From Planctomycetota bacterium (GTDB lineage: Bacteria > Planctomycetota > Planctomycetia > Pirellulales > Thermoguttaceae): DNA of 64,000 nt. The notes below the pieces were generated by a model. It worked only from the letters and a program-made list of their open reading frames with translations, searched no databases and had not been told where the DNA came from. The stretch spans positions 40,821 through 104,820 of the forward strand of contig JAKPGL010000130.1 of assembly GCA_029550925.1 (NCBI GenBank). The letters run 5' to 3'. Of the stretch, positions 33,205-42,976 are shown piece after piece. The first letter of the stretch is position 1, and each line of letters begins with the position of its first letter. The translations under genes were made by a program, and so were the position numbers.

Positions 33205-36200
33205 TTAGTCCTTTTCCATGCTGGCCTGGATTTGTTGGGCGGAGAGGTCGAAGGGGAAGGCGGCATAGTGGGACAGTTGGCGGCGTTCGATCTTTAATCG
33301 GATTCGGGTGGCTTCATCGGTGTTGGGGTCGGCCATCTGTTGATCGAACTGTTGGACTGTGGAACGGGTTTTGGATCGGCCTTGTTCATAGGCTTGGATG
33401 GCCGAGGCGCCCCATTGGGCCGCTGCGGCGTCCAATTGGGGGAACAATTCGGGTTTGGGCCGCGAAGGCCCTTCGGGCGCCAGCTCGGCAAACTCCCGAA
33501 GCTGGCCGATCCAGGAGAGCATCCCCTGCCAATCTGCGGAAAGCGATTGGCCGGGTTTGGGTTTCGGCCCCGTTGTCAGCATCCCGATCAATTCTTCGAG
33601 GCCCCGGTTGTAGGATTGCCGCTCGAAAAACGTCCAAGCAATCGCCATGCGCGGCAGAGGCAGTTCGGAATGCTCCAGTTTCAGGCGTTCAAAATGTTGC
33701 TGGGCTTCCTCTCGGTCTTTGCGGTCTTTGGATTTCAGCAAACACAGGCCGTAGGCCAATTCCGGCTCCAGTTCACTGCCAGCCAACTTCTTGGCTTCCG
33801 AATAGGCCTGGCTGACGGCGTCCATGTCGATCTTCTCCTGTCGCACGAGCGAAAGTAACCGACGGATGGAGCGTTTGGCGTTTTCGGAAAGCCGGGGCGG
33901 CTCCAGATTGGGCAGAAACAGCTCCGGGGTTTGGGTCTTGGCCAATGCCTTGCTAGCTTCGGACATGGCGGCTTGCAAGAATTCCGAAAGTTCGGTCGCC
34001 TCCAGTTGGCCGTCCCGGTTCTTGTCCGCTTTGCCGGAAAATCCCTCCGCCAATGCGTAGGCAAAGACCGAATGGCCTTTGTCAGGCCAATAGTATCCCT
34101 TCTGGCCTTCTCGACAACTGGCAATGGCGGTTACCGTGCGGAGGATGCCTCGGGTTTGAGGCGTTTTGATCGTGCGGATCATTTCTGCGGTGGACGGCTG
34201 GTTCAGCCCATGGGCGGCCGTATCCTGCGAGCAGTCTAAAAGCAGCCATTTCTCTTTGGCCGAACATTTCTCCAATTCATCCACCAGCCATTGCAACGGC
34301 AAACCAGTAAGGGGAATCCGCCGGGAGTCGAAATTTTTGGGCGCCAGATATACCTTCCCTTCCGAATCCTTAAAGGCATGGCCGGCGAAATAGACGATCA
34401 CCGAACTGTCGGCCCCCGTCCGGTCCAAAAAACCAGGAATGCCCTGTTCCAGACGAACCAGATTCTCGTCCACCAGCAGTAAGACCTGTTCCGGGGGCAC
34501 GGCAAACCGGCGAACCAGAACATCGCGAAGATATTGCACATCCTGAGTGGGCCAGCGGAGCCCGGTCAACAATTTGTCTTCGTAATTTTGGACGCCGATC
34601 AAGATGGCCCACCGCTTTGGGTCCGGCGGCCGACGAGCGGCAATCTGTTTGGCCTCCGGCGTGCGCGCGGGATCGGGCGTATCGTGCTGGATATCGACAA
34701 TATCGCCGCGGCGCAGGTCGGTCCACTCGACCGGTTCGCCGCCCAGGGTGATCTTGCAATCGGGGCGAACCAGAAACTTTTTCTCTTTGCCGTCCACTTG
34801 GACATCCATCGTACGGGCGTCGTACTCGATCCGGACAATTGGCCCGCCCTCGCCGATGGTCCGATAGGCGTGGATGCGGAGGATTTGCAGATCATGATAG
34901 ACGGTGGCCTTATCGCCCGGCTGCAAATCGGCCGGGGTGAGCCGTCGCTCTTGAAGCACCGCCTGGTCGTTGAGCGTTACTTCGCAGTTGGGCGCGATGG
35001 GCAACGAAAGCACTTCCGAAGAGGCCGTTTCGCCTCGGTCGAGAGTCAAGATTTTCTTCTTCGGGTCATAATCCCGAACCACCCCCTCGAAGGAGACCAC
35101 CCGTTGGATGTCCAGTTGCGTAGCTTCCCGACCGGTTTCGGTCCCCCGATGTTTCACCACCACCCGGTCATCCACTCGCAAGTCGGCCAGTTGGACGGCG
35201 CGACCGTCGATCTCGGTTCGACCGTTGATGGTGATCTTCTTGTTTTGGCTGAGGTCCTGAGGAACTTGAATACAAAGGGGCGGAGTTCCCTCGGGACTGT
35301 TTTCAATGGCGAGCCAGAATTGGCCCAATTCCGGCTCCACCTTGGCCGCCACCCCGCGATGTTCCTCCGGGCGATAAATGTGGTATTCGGTGAATCGCCG
35401 TTTGGTTTCCACATCGTCGAGCACTTTGACGATCATTTCGTCGCCTTCGCGGAGATCGCGCAAGGTGGCGGCTTTTTCATTGATAAAAAAGCGATCGTAT
35501 CTGCCGACAGAGCGTTCCACCGCCCGCCCCTTTTGGTCTCCCTCCAAGTATTCTACCGAGATAAGATGTTCGTCCGAATAAACATGTCGAACCACCGCAC
35601 GGGTGGGCGGAGGCGGACCTTCCGGCGGCGGCGTGGGTCTGGGCAGAATCATCCAGATCGACAGCAAGAGCGATACCAATATCGCCGCAATCGCCCCGAT
35701 CCGAGTGAGCTTCTTTTGCCGGGCTTCGCGCTCCCGGGCGGCGATCTGTTCGGGCGTCTCCTCTGGCGGCGGCGGGGGCATGGCCACCAACCGAGGGTCG
35801 GTCCGCAAATCCCGCAGCGCCTCGGCCGCCGAATGATACCGACGTTGGGGGTCTTTGGTCGCCATCCGTTGGATGACGGCGGCCAAATCGGGCGGCACCC
35901 CTTCCAGGACCCGATGGATTTCCGGCAAATGCAAATCCGCCGCCGCATGCCACATCATCCAGGCGATCTGCGGGTCGCGGCCATAGGCGCTCAGACCGGG
36001 GAAAAGGTTCTCGAACTGCCGACCGCACATCAACTCGTAACAAACGAATCCTAACGAATACAAATCGCTGGCAGGACCGACCGGCCCGAACTGCGGATTG
36101 ATAAGCTCCGGGGCCATGTATTTGGTAGTACCTTTGAGCAGGCTGCCCTCTTCATTGGCGGCCCGCCGGGCCAGGCCAAAATCGCCCAACTTCACCCGCC

Positions 36201-36618
36201 CCTGAGCGTCAACCAGCAGATTGCTGGGTTTAATGTCCCCGTGAATAACCCCGCGAGAGTGCAAAAAGTCCAATGCACTCAAGCCACCTGCCAGCACAAT
36301 GCGAAGATAATCCAGATCGATCGGGCCGGCCTCCAACGCCTGTTTCAGGCTGCCCCGCATCAGCTCCAGGATCAGCCAGCCCCGGCTCCGGTCGATGTCG
36401 TAAATGGTCAGAATGTGCGGATGCTGGAGGTTGGCCAGTAGTTGCGCTTCCCGCCAGTACCGCTCCAGTTGCCGGGGGTCGATCAGATATTGCTGATGGA
36501 TCTGTTTGATGGCCACTTCCCGGCCAAGTTCTCGGTCCCTGGCCCGATAGACAATAGCAAAATCCCCGGCGGCGATGGTATCGACGATTTCATAACGGGC
36601 GGTCGCTGCCATGGACAT
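33205..36618 (-). CDS. Transmembrane Ser/Thr kinase fused to caspase-like (C14) domain
   Basis: 1137 residues. Residues about 9-272 are a Hanks kinase: lysine K38 in VAIKQI, HGDIKPSN (126-133, with HGD for HRD), DFG 146-148, APE 169-171. A Pro/charged linker leads to one membrane helix at about 308-325 (AIAAILVSLLLSIWMILP). Then come four beta-rich repeats (about 343-402, 423-491, 510-576, 593-646), each ending in an L-x-x-L-R/Q-x-G-D module. Residues about 668-885 are a C14 caspase fold with RWAILIGVQNYED, catalytic-type histidine H747 in VIVYFAGHAF and cysteine C795 in WLLLDCSQD. Inside it, D865-K-N867-R-D869-G-Q-L-E-A-T-E876 is a perfect EF-hand loop. A helical, possibly TPR-like C-terminal region follows. 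It lies downstream of the Tad genes on the same strand. Confidence 0.93.
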   Translation of the reverse strand: MSMAATARYEIVDTIAAGDFAIVYRARDRELGREVAIKQIHQQYLIDPRQLERYWREAQLLANLQHPHILTIYDIDRSRGWLILELMRGSLKQALEAGPIDLDYLRIVLAGGLSALDFLHSRGVIHGDIKPSNLLVDAQGRVKLGDFGLARRAANEEGSLLKGTTKYMAPELINPQFGPVGPASDLYSLGFVCYELMCGRQFENLFPGLSAYGRDPQIAWMMWHAAADLHLPEIHRVLEGVPPDLAAVIQRMATKDPQRRYHSAAEALRDLRTDPRLVAMPPPPPEETPEQIAAREREARQKKLTRIGAIAAILVSLLLSIWMILPRPTPPPEGPPPPTRAVVRHVYSDEHLISVEYLEGDQKGRAVERSVGRYDRFFINEKAATLRDLREGDEMIVKVLDDVETKRRFTEYHIYRPEEHRGVAAKVEPELGQFWLAIENSPEGTPPLCIQVPQDLSQNKKITINGRTEIDGRAVQLADLRVDDRVVVKHRGTETGREATQLDIQRVVSFEGVVRDYDPKKKILTLDRGETASSEVLSLPIAPNCEVTLNDQAVLQERRLTPADLQPGDKATVYHDLQILRIHAYRTIGEGGPIVRIEYDARTMDVQVDGKEKKFLVRPDCKITLGGEPVEWTDLRRGDIVDIQHDTPDPARTPEAKQIAARRPPDPKRWAILIGVQNYEDKLLTGLRWPTQDVQYLRDVLVRRFAVPPEQVLLLVDENLVRLEQGIPGFLDRTGADSSVIVYFAGHAFKDSEGKVYLAPKNFDSRRIPLTGLPLQWLVDELEKCSAKEKWLLLDCSQDTAAHGLNQPSTAEMIRTIKTPQTRGILRTVTAIASCREGQKGYYWPDKGHSVFAYALAEGFSGKADKNRDGQLEATELSEFLQAAMSEASKALAKTQTPELFLPNLEPPRLSENAKRSIRRLLSLVRQEKIDMDAVSQAYSEAKKLAGSELEPELAYGLCLLKSKDRKDREEAQQHFERLKLEHSELPLPRMAIAWTFFERQSYNRGLEELIGMLTTGPKPKPGQSLSADWQGMLSWIGQLREFAELAPEGPSRPKPELFPQLDAAAAQWGASAIQAYEQGRSKTRSTVQQFDQQMADPNTDEATRIRLKIERRQLSHYAAFPFDLSAQQIQASMEKD

Positions 36619-36767
36619 GTCCTTATGGAGTTCCTTGGAGAAGATTCACCTTCTTTGTTATGGTACCAGAAAGAGAGCTGCTTGCTCTAGGCCCCCAAAC
36701 CATCGAGGGAAAAACCGACAGGAAAACCTGTCCCTTCGAGAAGCTCCCGTGGTGGAATCCACGGACC

Positions 36768-37964
36768 TTACGGAGGACCGCTCAACAGGGTGATTAGACA
36801 TTTCTCCAACTCGCGATCTCGTTTGGGGCTGCCCGTCAGCCCACGGGCCGGGTCCAATCGCTCCGCCCGAAGCATATCCAAAACTCTCTGGTAGTATTGG
36901 CGTTCTTTGCGATAATCTCCCTGGGCGTAAGCGATCAAGGCTTCCCGAAGATAGATTTGATAGCGTTCCAATTCTTTGCCTTCCGGATTGCCAGTATATT
37001 CCGCCTCGATCTTCTGGCGAACTTCCCGCTTCTCTTGTTCCAACGAGGTGTTTTTGGGGGCGACATCCATAAGAATCAACACCACCGAAAGCCCCAGACT
37101 CAGACAGACGGCGGCCAACAGGAGAAAGGGATTCATGGAACGACTCTCTTGAGCCGCCGGTTGGTCTGCGTCGGTTTCTTTGAGCCGAAGTTCCGGTAAT
37201 TTGCCGTCGCTTCCTAAGGGCATGGTGGAAGGAGCGGCCTGGGTGGCGATGAATCGGGCCACCTTTCGGCCCGCCGCCCCAGAAGTGGGAAGGGTAGCCA
37301 CTACTCCCGCTCGGCCAGAACGCGCTGGCGGTGCGACTGGGGAGACAGTCGGGGAACCTTTTCCTGACGGCGGTGCGGGCGGCAAGCCAGCGGTCGTCCC
37401 CGGCGCCACAGCTCCTGGGGCGGGCGGGGGGACATTGGGCGGCGCCGGCGGCGGGCCCCCTGGTAACCCCGAAGGAGGAACGCTCGGCGGCGCCGGCGGC
37501 GGGCCTCCTGCTACCCTCATGCCCGGTGTAAGACCACCGGGGGGAGGCGGAGGAACCGAAGGGACGACTCCGCCTGGAAGCGGCGGCGAAGACGCCGTTC
37601 GGACCGGCGGCGCTCCGCTGCTCGGCGGGGCCGAACCGCCCAGCGGCGGCGGAGGCGGCGGCGAAGCAGGCAATGGTCCTCGCCCTGGAGCAACCGTCCC
37701 CGGGGGAAGCGGGCTGGACGACGCCGGAGGAACGCCTCCGGCGGTCGGAGACGGCAAACCCGCCGACGCCCCTGCCGCCACACCCGCGCTAACGCCCGGA
37801 TTGAGAGCGACAATCTCGGCAGGTTCTGGGCTGGGGTCTATTGGGGCGGTGCTGGGAACCCAAAACCGGCCCCCACACTGAGGGCAATGTGCGTAACTAT
37901 TGGCCATCTTGCGAGGCGCCAATAAATGCTGCCGACACCGTGGACATTGCAACTGGAAAGGCAT
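36768..37964 (-). CDS. Zinc-ribbon single-pass membrane protein with Pro-rich linker
   Basis: 398 residues. An N-terminal MJ0042/DUF-type zinc ribbon (CPRCRQHLL and CPQCGGRFWVP, spaced about 21 residues) is followed by about 200 residues dominated by Pro, Gly and Ala (PPPPPGG-type repeats), one membrane helix (PFLLLAAVCLSLGLSVVLIL), and a charged helical tail of about 90 residues (EQEKREVRQKIEAEY, DYRKERQYYQRVLDML). The same ribbon-linker-helix plan occurs in the interrupted protease at 51.8 kb. Function unknown; the ribbon would be cytoplasmic. It sits between TadC and the kinase-caspase gene on the same strand. Confidence 0.8.
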   Translation of the reverse strand: MPFQLQCPRCRQHLLAPRKMANSYAHCPQCGGRFWVPSTAPIDPSPEPAEIVALNPGVSAGVAAGASAGLPSPTAGGVPPASSSPLPPGTVAPGRGPLPASPPPPPPLGGSAPPSSGAPPVRTASSPPLPGGVVPSVPPPPPGGLTPGMRVAGGPPPAPPSVPPSGLPGGPPPAPPNVPPPAPGAVAPGTTAGLPPAPPSGKGSPTVSPVAPPARSGRAGVVATLPTSGAAGRKVARFIATQAAPSTMPLGSDGKLPELRLKETDADQPAAQESRSMNPFLLLAAVCLSLGLSVVLILMDVAPKNTSLEQEKREVRQKIEAEYTGNPEGKELERYQIYLREALIAYAQGDYRKERQYYQRVLDMLRAERLDPARGLTGSPKRDRELEKCLITLLSGPP

Positions 37965-38055
37965 GGATCACCTACCGTCAAAACGTTCTCAATCCTGGGT
38001 AGTCGCCGCCCTGTCGGGCTAACATTGCGGCTTTCGTTCTCCTTTTCCTATTGGC

Positions 38056-39000
38056 CTACATGGTTAACCCGAATTGCAGATAATTCATTAAAAATGGCCC
38101 GATGATGATCAGCACCGTGGCCACCATGATCAGCACACCAGGCAGCAGCATGTTGACGCCGGCTTCGCCGGCGACGGTTTCGGCCCGTTGGGTGCGTTTC
38201 AGTCGGAGCAGGTCCGCCTGGGTGCGGAAGATGTGGGCCAACGGCGTGCCTAGTTCTTCGCCCTGCAGAATAGCGCCGATGATGCTGGTGATTTCGTCGT
38301 CGCTGAGTCGATCCCGCATGGCCGAAAACGCCTCATATCGGGTTTTCCCCAGGTTCATATCCGTCAGGACTCGTCCGAACTCCTCGGCCACCGGATGTCC
38401 GTGAAACTCTTTGACCCCTTGGGTCAGGGCGTTGAGGAACGAGGCGCCGGCTTCCATGAGCAGGGTCAATAGGTCCAGCAAGAAGGGCATCCTGCGTTTG
38501 ATCATCAACAATCGCCATCGGGCGCGTGCGGCCAAGCGCCGACGCAAAAAATAGGCCGTCAGGATCGTCATCCCCGCCGCGGCCAAAAGGCCGGCCATCC
38601 CCAACGCATTGAAAAAGAAATAGCCATACAGCGGCGACAGGGCCAACGCAAACAGCTCGGCACGGGCCAGATATTCCTCGGCCAGCCAGAAGCGCGGCAA
38701 CCCGGCCGCCTGAATTTCTCGATGGATTTCTGGCAACGCCTCTCGGAAAGCGGCCCGATTGAAGGCCGCCAACAGTTGGATCAGCGGTTGGAAGACCCGA
38801 TAAAAAATGTCGATCCGCCGCAGTTCGTTGATGCGGGTTACGTCGTAGCGCCATTCTCTGTCTTGCGGCAGGTCTTCGGTGTGCAAGACCTGATAAAGCC
38901 AATAGATAAACACGGCGACGGCCAACCCCATCACCCCGCTCGCCGTGATCAACAACCCAGGGATGTCCGTTGCAATAAGCAGCGTTATCGTCGTTTCCAT
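38056..39000 (-). CDS. tadC: Tad pilus/type II secretion inner-membrane protein TadC
   Basis: 314 residues. Type II secretion system F-domain protein: membrane helices at the N-terminus (LLITASGVMGLAVAVFIYW), a central pair (YGYFFFNALGMAGLLAAAGMTIL), the conserved RMPFLLDLLTLLMEAGASFLNALTQGVKEF and GRVLTDMNLGKTRYEAFSAM, the QGEELGTPLAHIFRTQADLLRLKRTQRAE amphipathic segment, and C-terminal membrane helices (VLIMVATVLIIIGPFLMNYL). TadC and TadB form the inner-membrane platform acted on by the CpaF ATPase. It starts about 34 bases after the TadB stop. Confidence 0.92.
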   Translation of the reverse strand: METTITLLIATDIPGLLITASGVMGLAVAVFIYWLYQVLHTEDLPQDREWRYDVTRINELRRIDIFYRVFQPLIQLLAAFNRAAFREALPEIHREIQAAGLPRFWLAEEYLARAELFALALSPLYGYFFFNALGMAGLLAAAGMTILTAYFLRRRLAARARWRLLMIKRRMPFLLDLLTLLMEAGASFLNALTQGVKEFHGHPVAEEFGRVLTDMNLGKTRYEAFSAMRDRLSDDEITSIIGAILQGEELGTPLAHIFRTQADLLRLKRTQRAETVAGEAGVNMLLPGVLIMVATVLIIIGPFLMNYLQFGLTM

Positions 39001-39033
39001 GAAAGTCTCTTCAGGGATATTTTTTCCACATGC

Positions 39034-39882
39034 TCAAATATCCGGACTGAGAATCTTCCGGGCCCAAAAATAGGCCAGGATATTCAACAGCATGGCCGTC
39101 GCCAAAATGAATTGGCCGAAGGCCGTTACAAATAGCAGCCGGGTATTTTCCGGGTCCACAAAATAATACACCACCAAGACAAACACGGGCACAATGGCCA
39201 TATAGACGGCCGATTTGCGGGCCTGGGCGGTTTCCGACAGGACCTTTCGTTCCAGGCGTTGAAGTTCCAGAACCGATTGGGCGATCCGTTCGACGGTTTC
39301 GTTCAGCCGTCCGCCGCTTTCATGACTGGCCAACATGGCGGCGGCAAACAGGGCAAAGTTTTCGCTCTTGAGCCGTTCCTTCGCTTCCAATAGCGTTCGT
39401 TCCAATGGCTTGCCCAGTTTATACTCTCCGATAATCTGGTGAAATTCAGTGCTGATGGGTTTGGGAGATTGGGCCGCCAACATTTCCAGCGCTTGCGGCA
39501 ACGAAAGCCCCGCGCGAATCGCATTGGCCAGCGTAACCATGGCGTCGGCCAATTGGTCCTCGATCTTCTGACGCCGATACTCCGCCAGCCGACGAATCAC
39601 ATACCACGGCACGCCGATCAGCAGGACCGTAATCACGATCGCAAAAATCCAACTCTCTAGTACCAGCCAAAACCCAAAAAACGACGCGATCATCGCCGCC
39701 AACCAAAGCGTCAAATAGGTGCGCAATCGCCGGGTCGGGTACCGCAGGCGGGTGAGTTTGTCGGCCAAGTCCTCTTCCACGTAGCGGAACGCGGCGGCCG
39801 CATAATCTTGGCAGAACAAGCCCAACGCAGCCCCGGCCAACCCTATCATCAGCGTACCAAGCCACATCATCTCGTTGCCCAT
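39034..39882 (-). CDS. tadB: Tad pilus/type II secretion inner-membrane protein TadB
   Basis: 282 residues from ATG 39882; a TTG six codons upstream is the alternative. The F-domain is clear: membrane helices MWLGTLMIGLAGAALGLF and WLAAMIASFFGFWLVL, then QLADAMVTLANAIRAGLSLPQALEMLA, HQIIGEYKLGKPLERTLLEA, FALFAAAMLASHESGGRLNETVERIAQSVLE split over two helices, and RKSAVYMAIVPVFVLVVYYFV. It is the second platform protein. It follows the CpaF gene by about 150 bases and precedes TadC closely. Confidence 0.92.
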   Translation of the reverse strand: MGNEMMWLGTLMIGLAGAALGLFCQDYAAAAFRYVEEDLADKLTRLRYPTRRLRTYLTLWLAAMIASFFGFWLVLESWIFAIVITVLLIGVPWYVIRRLAEYRRQKIEDQLADAMVTLANAIRAGLSLPQALEMLAAQSPKPISTEFHQIIGEYKLGKPLERTLLEAKERLKSENFALFAAAMLASHESGGRLNETVERIAQSVLELQRLERKVLSETAQARKSAVYMAIVPVFVLVVYYFVDPENTRLLFVTAFGQFILATAMLLNILAYFWARKILSPDI

Positions 39883-40034
39883 AGGTTGCTCTCGCTCCAA
39901 AGGTATCCTACTGGGAAGATACGCAACGGTAGCTCCCCTCCAACGGATCGCGCCAAAATCGGCGGCTCGGAATCCCAGGCGGCAGCCATCGCACCAACTG
40001 CCTCCTCGGGTTTTGAGGAGGCAAAGGGACCGGT

Positions 40035-41981
40035 TTACCGGTTTGTGCGTCGGGGTTCGCCGCGAGCCGCCGGAGCGCCGTCGCCGCCGCCTCGTGTGCC
40101 GTACAAAAATTCAATGTCCAACAAGTCCTTTTCAATCAGGGAGTCGATAAACGTAGGCAAATAGCCCGTCGGCTGAAGCGAGACGCCGTTGCGGAAATTG
40201 AAAATATCGGTAAGCACAATTCGCTGCAATTGGGCGTCGTATCGGGTTACTTCGGAGACTTGGGTAACCGCCCGGCGTCCGCCCGGAAGCCGACTGAGAT
40301 GGACGATCACGTTCAAGGCCGAGGCGATCTGCCGATGGATGGCGGTTACCGGCAAATTGGCTCCCATGAGCATCAGCACCTCCAAACGCTCGATCACTTC
40401 TTCGGCGCTATTGGCGTGTACGGTGGTCATGGAGCCGTCGTGTCCGGTGTTCATCGCCTGGATCATATCGACGGCCTCGCCGCCGCGGCATTCGCCCACG
40501 ATGATCCGATCGGGCCGCATACGCAAGGAGTTGCGGACCAGATCGCGGATCGTATAGGCGCCCGTGCCTTCCACGTTGGGCGGCTTGGACTCCAGGGTAA
40601 CCACATGCTCCTGGTGCAACCGAAGCTCCGTGGTGTCCTCGATGGTGACGATCCGCTCTTTATAGGGAATAAAGCTGGAGAGAATGTTCAGCATGGTGGT
40701 CTTCCCGGAGCCGGTGCCGCCGCTTACTAAGATGTTCTTCCGGTCGATCACACAGGCCCGCAGGAATTGGGCGGCGGCCTCGGTGATGCTGCCCATTTCC
40801 ACCAGGTCGTCCATCGTCCACCGCTGCACCGGGAATTTTCGGATCGTCAGGCACGGCCCACGCACCGCAAGCGGCGGAATAATGGCGTTCACACGCGATC
40901 CGTCCGGAAGCCGCGCGTCCACCAAAGGCTGGCTCTTGTCGATGCGGCGTCCCACCTGGGCCACGATCCGCTCGATGATCGCCTCGGTAACTTTATCGGA
41001 AATGAAGCGTCGGCCGGACTTTTCAATCACCCCGTTCCGCTCCACATAAATCTGGTCGCTTTTGACGACCATGATTTCCGTAACCGTCGGCGCCCGGATC
41101 AAATCCTGCAACGGGCCGAACCCAAAGATCGTGTCCTTCAGGTCTTTTTTCAAAATCCGCAGAAGGATGTATTTCCGAAGTTCTTCGTGCAAATGGGGGC
41201 GAACCAGCGGGAAAAACTCGTGAAACCGTTCTTCCACCCGTTGGACCTGCTCGGTGGAATCCCGACATTCGTGCAGAGACAGCCGCTCCCGCAAAAACCG
41301 CAATAGCCCGTGCAATTCCGCCTCGCGTTCCGGCACCAGCATGGCGGGCACATCGAATTCGTTCGTAGCCAGGACGGCCAGATCGAAATACTGTTCCCGG
41401 CCTCCTTCCATGATCAGTTGATTCACCAGAAGGTCGCGCAACACCAGGCCGGCCAGCTCTTCCAAAATCGGAGCGTTCCCCTTGTTGAAAACGTCCAACT
41501 CCCGGCAGATGTCTTCGATGTTGTTTTCCAGCAGGAGGATGGCTTGGGTGTCGGCGGCGGCCCCAGCCTTTTTTTCAAATTCCATCAGGTCTAGCCGTTC
41601 GAGGAGTTTTTTGTGGATTCGCAGTTCCAGGTCGGCCAATTGGCTGCGAAGATGGGCCTCCAGCTCGGCCCGGGTAACCGAAGGCGGTTTTTCGGCCTCA
41701 AAGGTGAGCGTATAGGGCCAAATGCGCACCTTCACCCCCGGATCAAACGCCGCCGTCTGTCCGCCCAGTATCTCCTCCTCGCCCACCACGCAACTGTTCA
41801 GACCGACGTTCTCCAAATAGAGCCGACCGTCGTGGATCCGCACGACCGCATGACGACGGGAAACCAACGGACTGGGCAACACCACATGGTTCGTTGGGTC
41901 CCGACCGATCGTGATCTCATTGGTCTGGACCTCGACCATCGAGCGGCGACTTTCGTTGATCTTGTTGAACCAAATCTTCAT
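40035..41981 (-). CDS. cpaF: CpaF/TadA secretion ATPase with N-terminal FHA domain
   Basis: 648 residues. The first about 95 residues are a forkhead-associated domain: EITIGRDPTNHVVL, SRRHAVVRI and a terminal VRIWPYTLTFE strand, giving the GR, S-x-x-H and N phosphothreonine-binding signature. The rest is a complete type II/IV secretion ATPase: FGPLQDLIRAPTVTEIMV, RRIDKSQPLVDARLPDGSRVNA, Walker A GGTGSGKTTML (about residue 418), Asp-box IVTIEDTTELRL, Walker-B/His region RPDRIIVGECRGGEAVDMIQAMNTGHDGSMTTVHAN. It powers Tad pilus assembly or retraction. Start overlaps the CpaB stop (TCAT). An FHA fusion is uncommon in well-studied CpaF proteins. Confidence 0.95.
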   Translation of the reverse strand: MKIWFNKINESRRSMVEVQTNEITIGRDPTNHVVLPSPLVSRRHAVVRIHDGRLYLENVGLNSCVVGEEEILGGQTAAFDPGVKVRIWPYTLTFEAEKPPSVTRAELEAHLRSQLADLELRIHKKLLERLDLMEFEKKAGAAADTQAILLLENNIEDICRELDVFNKGNAPILEELAGLVLRDLLVNQLIMEGGREQYFDLAVLATNEFDVPAMLVPEREAELHGLLRFLRERLSLHECRDSTEQVQRVEERFHEFFPLVRPHLHEELRKYILLRILKKDLKDTIFGFGPLQDLIRAPTVTEIMVVKSDQIYVERNGVIEKSGRRFISDKVTEAIIERIVAQVGRRIDKSQPLVDARLPDGSRVNAIIPPLAVRGPCLTIRKFPVQRWTMDDLVEMGSITEAAAQFLRACVIDRKNILVSGGTGSGKTTMLNILSSFIPYKERIVTIEDTTELRLHQEHVVTLESKPPNVEGTGAYTIRDLVRNSLRMRPDRIIVGECRGGEAVDMIQAMNTGHDGSMTTVHANSAEEVIERLEVLMLMGANLPVTAIHRQIASALNVIVHLSRLPGGRRAVTQVSEVTRYDAQLQRIVLTDIFNFRNGVSLQPTGYLPTFIDSLIEKDLLDIEFLYGTRGGGDGAPAARGEPRRTNR

Positions 41982-42787
41982 GGCGCCTTCCCCGCCTCTT
42001 TCTTTTTAGAAGGACATAACATGACAAGCACGTTCCGGAAACCAGTCTGGTGCAAGAGGTTCACCAACGCTTTGCCTTTGGGTTCTAACTGGCCGTCTGG
42101 TTGGACCCGAACCACGACGCCAATAACGTTCTCATTGGCGGGCTGTTTGCCCCAGGCTTGCCAGACTTCCGGAGAACTCAGTCGATTGCCCAACGAAAGG
42201 ATCTTAAAAGGCCCCAGAATCTGCGGATCGCCTTTTCCGGATCGGACCGCCAGAGAAGAGACAGGTTTCGGCTGGGGCGACGCCGAACCTTCCTCTGCGG
42301 CGGAGTCGGACGAAGAACTGCTCGGCGCCATATAAGCGGGCGTGGGCCCTTCATACGAAATGGCAAACTCTACCTCGTTCCCAGGCGAAACCAAACTCGG
42401 CACAAAACTACTCGACGCCACCGGCACCCACACCAGTCGTTCGTCCGGCTGCAACGTCAGGTTAGGCGGCGGAGTTTTTAAGTCGTCCTTCAGTAACAGC
42501 GAACCTCCCGTCAACGTCCGACATACCGGACGCCCCACCACGCTGGAAGATGCCTCCCAGAGATACGCAAAATCATTCAAATTGCCGACGTTTCCTTTAG
42601 GGATATTAATGGGAACCAAGTTTTCTTCCGTGAGCTTATCGCCCGCATTCACCGTTACATCCGGCCGGATGCCGATAAATCTTACCAGCTCTAGTTCTTT
42701 GGACTTCTGAACCAAATAGGCATAGCTAAACAGCGCCCCGGCAATTCCCAACCCTAACGCCACTATCAACCCCTGAATTCCTTTCAT
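41978..42787 (-). CDS. cpaB: CpaB-like SAF-domain pilus assembly protein
   Basis: About 269 residues from ATG 42787. One N-terminal membrane helix (GLIVALGLGIAGALFSYAYL) is followed by a SAF domain in VNAGDKLTEENLVPINIPKG, and then a second beta region (LQPDERLVWVPVASSSFVPSLVSPGNEVEF), as in CpaB/RcpC, which lies in the periplasm and is thought to bind peptidoglycan or organise the secretin. The C-terminal part has a Ser-rich linker (SSSSSDSAAEEGSAS). The stop overlaps the CpaF start by four bases, proving tight coupling. A CpaC secretin is not in the window. Confidence 0.82.
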   Translation of the reverse strand: MKGIQGLIVALGLGIAGALFSYAYLVQKSKELELVRFIGIRPDVTVNAGDKLTEENLVPINIPKGNVGNLNDFAYLWEASSSVVGRPVCRTLTGGSLLLKDDLKTPPPNLTLQPDERLVWVPVASSSFVPSLVSPGNEVEFAISYEGPTPAYMAPSSSSSDSAAEEGSASPQPKPVSSLAVRSGKGDPQILGPFKILSLGNRLSSPEVWQAWGKQPANENVIGVVVRVQPDGQLEPKGKALVNLLHQTGFRNVLVMLCPSKKKEAGKAP

Positions 42788-42976
42788 ACGCTTTGCCTTT
42801 CCGAAAAACGAGAAACAAATCAACGCCCTAGAATCGATGCCCTAAAAGAAAACGGACTCTTTCGCCCTATGGATGCTGGATCGCAGTCCGCCTGGGCCAG
42901 GCAAACCAGATATTCTTTTGAGCAGATCGATTAGGATTTCTAAGGATTCCATAATTCCATGAACAAGGCGATGCGG

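Noticed and set aside
34534-36054. 506-codon open frame on the plus strand
   Set aside because: It lies wholly inside the kinase-caspase gene on the opposite strand, has His/Pro-rich composition and no recognisable domain; a shadow of GC-rich codon use.
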